DNA from: Mesostigma viride
Taxonomy: Eukaryota > Streptophyta > Mesostigmatophyceae > Mesostigmatales > Mesostigmataceae
Reading direction: 5' to 3'
DNA: 64,000 nt
Assembly (NCBI GenBank): GCA_009746045.1
Contig: RPFO01000123.1
Coordinates: 2,169,005-2,233,004 of the forward strand
Notes under the pieces: model-generated
Database searches by the model: none
The model's input: the letters and a program-made list of their open reading frames with translations, nothing else
Told to the model about the DNA's origin: nothing
Program-made: the position numbers and the translations under genes
Shown here: piece by piece, positions 58,930 to 64,000 of the stretch
How positions within the stretch are numbered: the first letter of the stretch is position 1
Layout: each line of letters begins with the position of its first letter

Positions 58930-61900
58930 GCCCACCGATGGCCAGCGAAACCAGGATACCACATAGTCAGGGATCTATGAGGTGAGCCCGACAGGATGAA
59001 CTGAAATCCCAGGGTGAATCCACGCTATGATCCTCACAGATCTCCTCCCCACCAGAACAAAATTCCCCCCCTCCAGTCGCACCAAAGGAGTGAGAGTGAG
59101 GTAAAGCCACATCTCCTTAGTAGCTAGTACACTCAAACCCATAGCCAGTGGCCTATGATAATCACAAGGCACACTATTTCTCCATAAGATGCCTGGGAAA
59201 ACTATCCACAGCCTTGAGAGGGATAGCAGAAGATCAGTAATGCCTCACCAGCATTATGAACGGTATGCCCCAACTTGTAAATCGTAGCACACGCTACCCC
59301 CATGCAAGGGCTAGGTGCAGCCCAATCCCCTGCACGCCCTGCTCCCCACACAAATCCCCCTCAGCATAACTGGTAAACTGGAGACTACCAGCATGCCTAA
59401 TAATTCCACCCCTCTGCGTAGAATAAGCTGTAATAATCCTGGTATCAGCTTCCCAAGATTGACAGCATGACCTAGCAGGAACAAACGCCATGGGATACGC
59501 ATGAAGACAGAGGCCCAGCCAACCAGAGAAGGGTGGGGGAGGCAAGTCTCTCAGCCCACTAAACCACTGGTGGCCTGCAGGGTCGCTCTATTAAGACGTC
59601 CTATGCACCTCATGACTAAAGATGGGGTGGGAACTACAGCATCCAAGACAGAGTTGCATACAAGGCAGCTTGAGAGCAGACTGAAAGCAATCACCAATCA
59701 GCCAACTGATGTGCCCAAGCTTGGCAGGGCCCCAGCAACAAAAATCACTCCCCGCATCCATCCAGGTGGCACTACCATGCAAGGTAATGTGGGCATTAGG
59801 ATCGAAGGAGCCCAAGACAAGGTTGCACAAGTAGGGCAGCGTAAGGGTATGCTGGATGAGGCCATCAGTCATCAAACAGATACACCCTCAGCTTGGCAGG
59901 GCCCTAGCAAGTAGACTGAACCATGTCCCCCTAGTCAAAGCATGGAAAGTAGTATCCATGTCCGTGGACCACGTAGACTGCCAAATGGTATTAATGTCAG
60001 TGTACCACGGATACTGATGCACATGAGGCAGGTTGTAAGGGTGGTAGAGGGCTGAATGGGTCCCCCAACTAACCCACACCTCTAAGCCATGTGAGCCCCC
60101 GCCCAGCACCAAGTAGTCCAACTCCTCAATTAAGAGTCAACGGAGTGGGCATCATTGTCATCACTGTCATGCCAAAGATTCCATCCTGCCCCACAGTTGT
60201 AGCTCCGTTGATCCCGCCCATCATCCAACCAACAAGGACATCCTACCCACGCAAACATGATGCCAGACCCCCCGTGCAAGCAGTCCCATTCATACAACCA
60301 TCATGCTGTGCAAGCAATCAGCTCAAGGGCGGATGGTGTACTATCAAGACAACAAGCCATCCTGGCACCATGCAAGCAAGAATAAGTCCATAGCAGGGCA
60401 AAGCAAGGGTAGGAGGTTACTCATCTGCACAAGGCTGGCTTGATGTCCACCAGCAGGCAGGACCAGCACTGCGTCAGGAGCAGGCACCAGCATTACAGAT
60501 ACTCGTCACTTGGGCGTCCCCAAGTCACCAGAGTCGCCAGCGGCCACCATGCAGTGCTTGCAGTCGCCACCACGAGTGCTCTCAGGCCCCACCATGAGTG
60601 CTGGTAGTCGCCACCAGGAGTGCTGGCGCTCGTCACCATGAGTGCTTGCAGTTGCCACCAACAGCACTAGTCCACTACCAGGGTACTCTCCAACGTAGCC
60701 TCCATGCACCATGCCCGCCATAGACATGTTTCCAATCCCCCACTGGCCTCAAGCCCCCAAGAGGCTACTGCCACCACGCCCAATCAGCGTTGGACCACCC
60801 CCACATGTGGGTATCCAACACAGCTGTTGCCTGACTGTACAACCAAGACTAGCTGCTTGCGCCGATCACGCTATGGGGAAGTGACTAAGCTGCTTTATGG
60901 AGGCCTGGGACGGACACCAATGAGCCTGGCTCCAGAAGCTGCTTGGAAGAAGGACCACATGCTGTCAACTGCCCGGACTAAACGTCAATCAGGCTGCAGG
61001 AAGGAGCCAGCACTCTTCACTATGGCACTCAGAAAACTGCCTAGTAGGCAAGCCACAGACTGCCAACCTATTAAGATAGCAGACTCGAACAGGGCTACTA
61101 CCAAGTGCCAGGTAGCCAGAACTCCTAAGCCGGAGGAACACAAGGGCCTGAGGTTGTCCAACAGCCAGCAGAATTGCCCAAAAATCGAAAAAATGGGCCT
61201 AAAAACGCCTTGACCAGTGTCAAAAATTCTGATCTGAGAACTATATCAGATATATTCACAGATAAGAACTATGACAGCAGCCCTGGTGTCCATACTTGCT
61301 GTCCTAGTGCACCTCCTAGGCCCAACAGGGACCATCTGCCAACAAGCAGTGGTAACCATCCTGTCCTGGGAGAAGTAAATGCGTGGTCACAATGGTCTGG
61401 CGCAGGTAAGGGCCCCAACTGGCAAGTGACCCACACCCCACTTGTAAAGGGACATTGTCAAGCAAGTGGTCCACCCCCTCTGGGAACATGTGTCAAAGGA
61501 CACCGTCTAGCAAGTGGGCAACCCATGCAAGAGACACCTGGCAACTCATGGGTGCACGTGTGATACCCTCTAGGGGACAACCCACTGCAGGTATCCCGAT
61601 GTCCCCTGATGTGGTGGCATCTACCATGCCATATGCCTCCATGATAGCATCTGGCACCCTTTTGGCAGACCTGGGATATCCACTCCCCCGCAGAAATTTT
61701 CTCAGGGTAACTAGACACAGCTGTCCAAGTATGATAGTGGAAACCCCGTAAATGCTGTTGTTCTGCCCTGGCATGTGTGATGCCGTCTGGAAATTACATT
61801 GCAGACATCCAGGATGTCCACTCCCCCGCAAAAAATTGCTCAGGGTAACCAGACGTAGCTGCCACCAATCTGGACAACTCCTAGGGAGCTCGCCCTACCC

Positions 61901-62770
61901 ATAGTACCATGATGATAGTGGGAACAACACAAATGCCGTTGTTCTCCTCCCCACCAAAACCAAACCACCATACACGTGGGAGGAACCAAAGCTCAACCTA
62001 GAACGCCTCCACTGTCATGATGCTCAACAAGAAAAGGAAGAGTTTCCCCCACAACTGAAACAAATGTTTGGCGACGCGTGAATTAAGGACGTGCCACAGT
62101 CCTTAAACAGCAAGGGTAGGCTGCCCATGCACCGAAGAAAAGGATCCTGAAAGATTGTCAAGTGAGTGCAAAAGGAACCTTGCGTAAAAAAGGCAGCCAT
62201 GAATCCCTACTGTCCGCTCATCCGGAGCCACCCTCAAAAGACACGAGGTGTAACCTGAGCCACACCGTAAAAATGTCGTCAAAGAAAAGCAGCACCGGGA
62301 AAAAAAACAACCTTAGACGGCGACGTCGTCAGGCGGTCGCGGTGGTGGTCGTGCGTGCAGCCGCAACCCGGAAACCGGGTGATAGGTGCCGTCGGCAGCA
62401 ACATTGCGTCGGCTCAGCCATAACCCGTAGCGCCATGTCAGCCTGGCCGAAAACAGAGCCTGCAGGGAAAAAAGACAGCTCCTAGCAGGATTCTGGAGCC
62501 GGACCTGCTGAGCTACTGGCCCAACACTCCGCATGCCCTGCTCGAAACGTAGCAACACTTGCGTAATGCTAATATATAAAGATGTTTGGAGCTAGGCAGA
62601 GACTGCGGCGTCAGCAGCCACGACAGACAGGGCGGTGGTCGGACTTCAGCACGATGCGGCCAGCCAGCCGAAAGCCCGTAAGTAAGGACGCTTGTCAATG
62701 AAATATTGCACGAATTTAAAGAAAGGGACGGTGACTTAGTGGTGCGTTAATAATGGCTTATGCAACACCC
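58930..62770. other. Interior of the second LTR element, largely unassigned
   Basis: No intact pol domain was recognised on either strand. Repeated structure: CAGCTTGGCAGGGCCC twice (59718, 59891); CGCCACCA(C/G)GAGTGCT-type units at 60560-60660; TCCACTCCCCCGCA followed by CTCAGGGTAAC twice (61680, 61818, about 138 bp apart). On the plus strand TATATAAAG at 62573 lies upstream of an ATG and a GTAAGT donor-like word (62677), a weak promoter candidate. The 169-codon plus frame at 60704-61213 has no known motif. Confidence 0.4.
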
Positions 62771-62774
62771 TTTT

Positions 62775-63008
62775 CTAGGGAGAGGTGAAGGAGAAGAAGG
62801 TCGCCCACACCTGGTTCCGTAGGGATGAAGGTGATTGTGTAACCCGCCTCACTTCAGTCATAGAAGTACGATTGAAATTAAGTTGACGCCGTGGAGTATG
62901 AGTAGTTGTCTCAGCACCTTCCCTAGCAATGGGTTCCAGAGATGATGACGGATCTCCCAAACCTTGATTAGTAGGGGGTAAAGGTGATTGTGTCTTCGAA
63001 CTACTCAT
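62775..63008 (-). CDS. Possible gag N-terminus of the second LTR element, 77 aa
   Basis: The first frame after the primer-binding site reads MSSSKTQSPLPPTNQGLGDP, then RRQLNFNRTSMTEVRRVTQS. It is low-complexity and basic, as gag N-termini often are, and stops after 77 codons. No capsid motif follows in frame. The call rests on position only. Confidence 0.4.
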   Translation of the reverse strand: MSSSKTQSPLPPTNQGLGDPSSSLEPIAREGAETTTHTPRRQLNFNRTSMTEVRRVTQSPSSLRNQVWATFFSFTSP

Positions 63009-63214
63009 ACTTCCACATGGAGTCGCGATCGTCTGCCTAGTAGAGACAACGGTTACGGCTGACTTCTAGTGTTACAGAGCAAGACAGTCACATCAGGATG
63101 TGTCTCAGTCTGTAACACCGTAAGTTTTCCGCAACTCTATGAATCTTCTCGGATGACAGACATCTGATCAACGTTGTACTACCCGGAAGGTTGCGACTTC
63201 AAGAGAAACACCAA

Positions 63215-63235
63215 AGTAGAGATCCCCGATACCAA
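63215..63235 (-). promoter_or_regulatory. Primer-binding site of the second LTR element
   Basis: After the LTR the minus strand reads T, then TGGTATCGGGGATCTC. TGGTATC matches the complement of the initiator-methionine tRNA 3' end used by many plant LTR elements. The following bases diverge from the usual AGAGC, so the primer assignment is tentative. Confidence 0.6.
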
Positions 63236-64000
63236 TGTAACGACTAAAAATGATCATCAACATCATCCACAGTCCAATATGAAAGATCTTTTACCTGGGT
63301 TGCTTTCCTGAGTCGCAGAACTTCAAGTATCCGAGCAACGTTGAGATGGAAATTCCACAGCACGTGATTTAGGGAATCACAACCCCTTGTAGACACAAAG
63401 ACAAGCTCGTGTATAGACGACCTCTGTGGAACTGAAGGACGTCTATAGCCAAGGGGCTCTTATGGATTGGACAACAAAGCCAAGCTTTATTATACCATGG
63501 TGAATCAAAACCAACGTAGCAACAATGGCGACCCCACGTCCTTGATATCGACGTGCTTGTCGAACTTGCTCCAACCTTAGCCTGAAGAGAACCAATCAGA
63601 ACCATGGGATTCTATACAAGATCTTCGTATCCATCCTAGTCACACAGAACAGAACAACACCACACACAGCCTGGCAGAATCTTTCCATGAGATCCTAAAT
63701 CTGTCGTAAGCACTGAAGTCCCAAAGGAGCATTTAAGACTCAATAGTACCAACTAACAAACTACAACCCCACGTGGATCAGGCCACGACCAATGAGGGCT
63801 CCTATCAGTAGTATCAGCCAACAAACTACAACCCTACGTGGATCAGGCCACGACCAATGAGGGTTCCTATCAGTTGGTTGACAAAGTATCAGCTCCAAGT
63901 ACCGTCGTCTTAGAAACCTCATAACTTTCTCAATACTGATCCAAAAGTCCTCAAATAAAAGCCAAACATTCACAAAACAAAGGATGTAACAACAAAGTCA
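63236..64000 (-). repeat. Right (5') LTR, incomplete at window edge
   Basis: 765 bp aligned to the left LTR, lacking about 15 bp at the end. From about 63435 onward it is identical to the left copy. The element's right-hand TSD lies outside the window. The left flank predicts it should be close to TAGTT. Confidence 0.9.

Larger units (their letters stand above)
55908..64000 (-). mobile_element. Second LTR retrotransposon, right LTR cut by the window edge
   Basis: Long direct repeats begin TGTAACG at 55908 and 63236. The left copy ends TTGTTACA at 56687 (780 bp). The right copy is complete for 765 bp to the end of the window. They differ at five places (three substitutions, two one-base indels, all in the first 200 bp). 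The polypurine tract is beside the left LTR and the primer-binding site beside the right one, so the element reads leftwards. The 6.5-kb interior has only fragments of coding sequence: a gag-like start, an RNase H region and a 3' ORF. No intact reverse transcriptase or integrase was found, so it looks non-autonomous. Confidence 0.85.

Noticed and set aside
62573-62690. Host gene promoter plus first exon (TATATAAAG, ATG, GTAAGT)
   Set aside because: It is inside a retrotransposon on the opposite strand, and no downstream exon could be found.

Overview
The window reads as nuclear DNA of a repeat-rich eukaryote of the green lineage, most likely a streptophyte alga. The best lineage clue is the one convincing host gene, a three-exon gene at 47507-54315 with an exact plant WRC zinc-binding motif (C-x9-C-x10-C-x2-H) and a divergent QLQ-like segment before it. 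This is the signature of GROWTH-REGULATING FACTOR transcription factors. Spliceosomal GT-AG introns, a long CAG/CAA (polyglutamine) tract, a chromodomain-carrying Ty3/gypsy element and several LINE families fit that reading. No bacterial operon, rRNA or CRISPR array was seen. The species cannot be named from sequence alone.

Layout. 1-8489: a large minisatellite of a 40-bp unit, entering from beyond the left edge and open in all reading frames, followed by CA-rich microsatellite, a truncated organelle-like tRNA-Ser and a TGTAGGG-type repeat. 8.9-13.2 kb: intergenic DNA with a recurring 14-bp palindrome, a SINE-like element and a tail-only retroelement. 13.2-15.9 kb: LINE copies nested four deep, each level datable by its target-site duplication (TSD). 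15.9-17.1 kb: GGTG-rich low-complexity DNA. 17432-22112: a 5'-truncated LINE with a restriction-like endonuclease and a RING-H2/C2H2 N-terminal region, itself hit by a 485-bp MITE. 22528-33298: a young, complete chromovirus (571-bp LTRs with one mismatch, TSD CAAAT) with an extra 5' ORF resembling the viroplasmin/RNase H1 N-terminal domain and an extra 769-codon 3' ORF of unknown function. 35.5-46.4 kb: a second dense pile of LINE ORF1-only copies, LINE ORF2 3' ends, a SINE-like element, two DNA transposons with terminal inverted repeats and a second LINE clade. 46.9-54.3 kb: the GRF-like gene. 55908 to the end: a second LTR retrotransposon whose right LTR runs off the window.

How the pieces relate. 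Nearly all content is mobile DNA. The ORF1-only LINE copies and the ORF2-bearing LINE copies end in the same small 3' stem-loop followed by short AT-rich repeats, and the stem's closing pair covaries between subfamilies. This suggests one reverse transcriptase recognises both. TSDs of 9-15 bp were found by eye for most insertions, so the order of events can be reconstructed. Most retroelement coding regions are broken by one-base shifts. In the young chromovirus these lie mainly in or beside homopolymer runs, which fits long-read assembly error at least as well as genetic decay.
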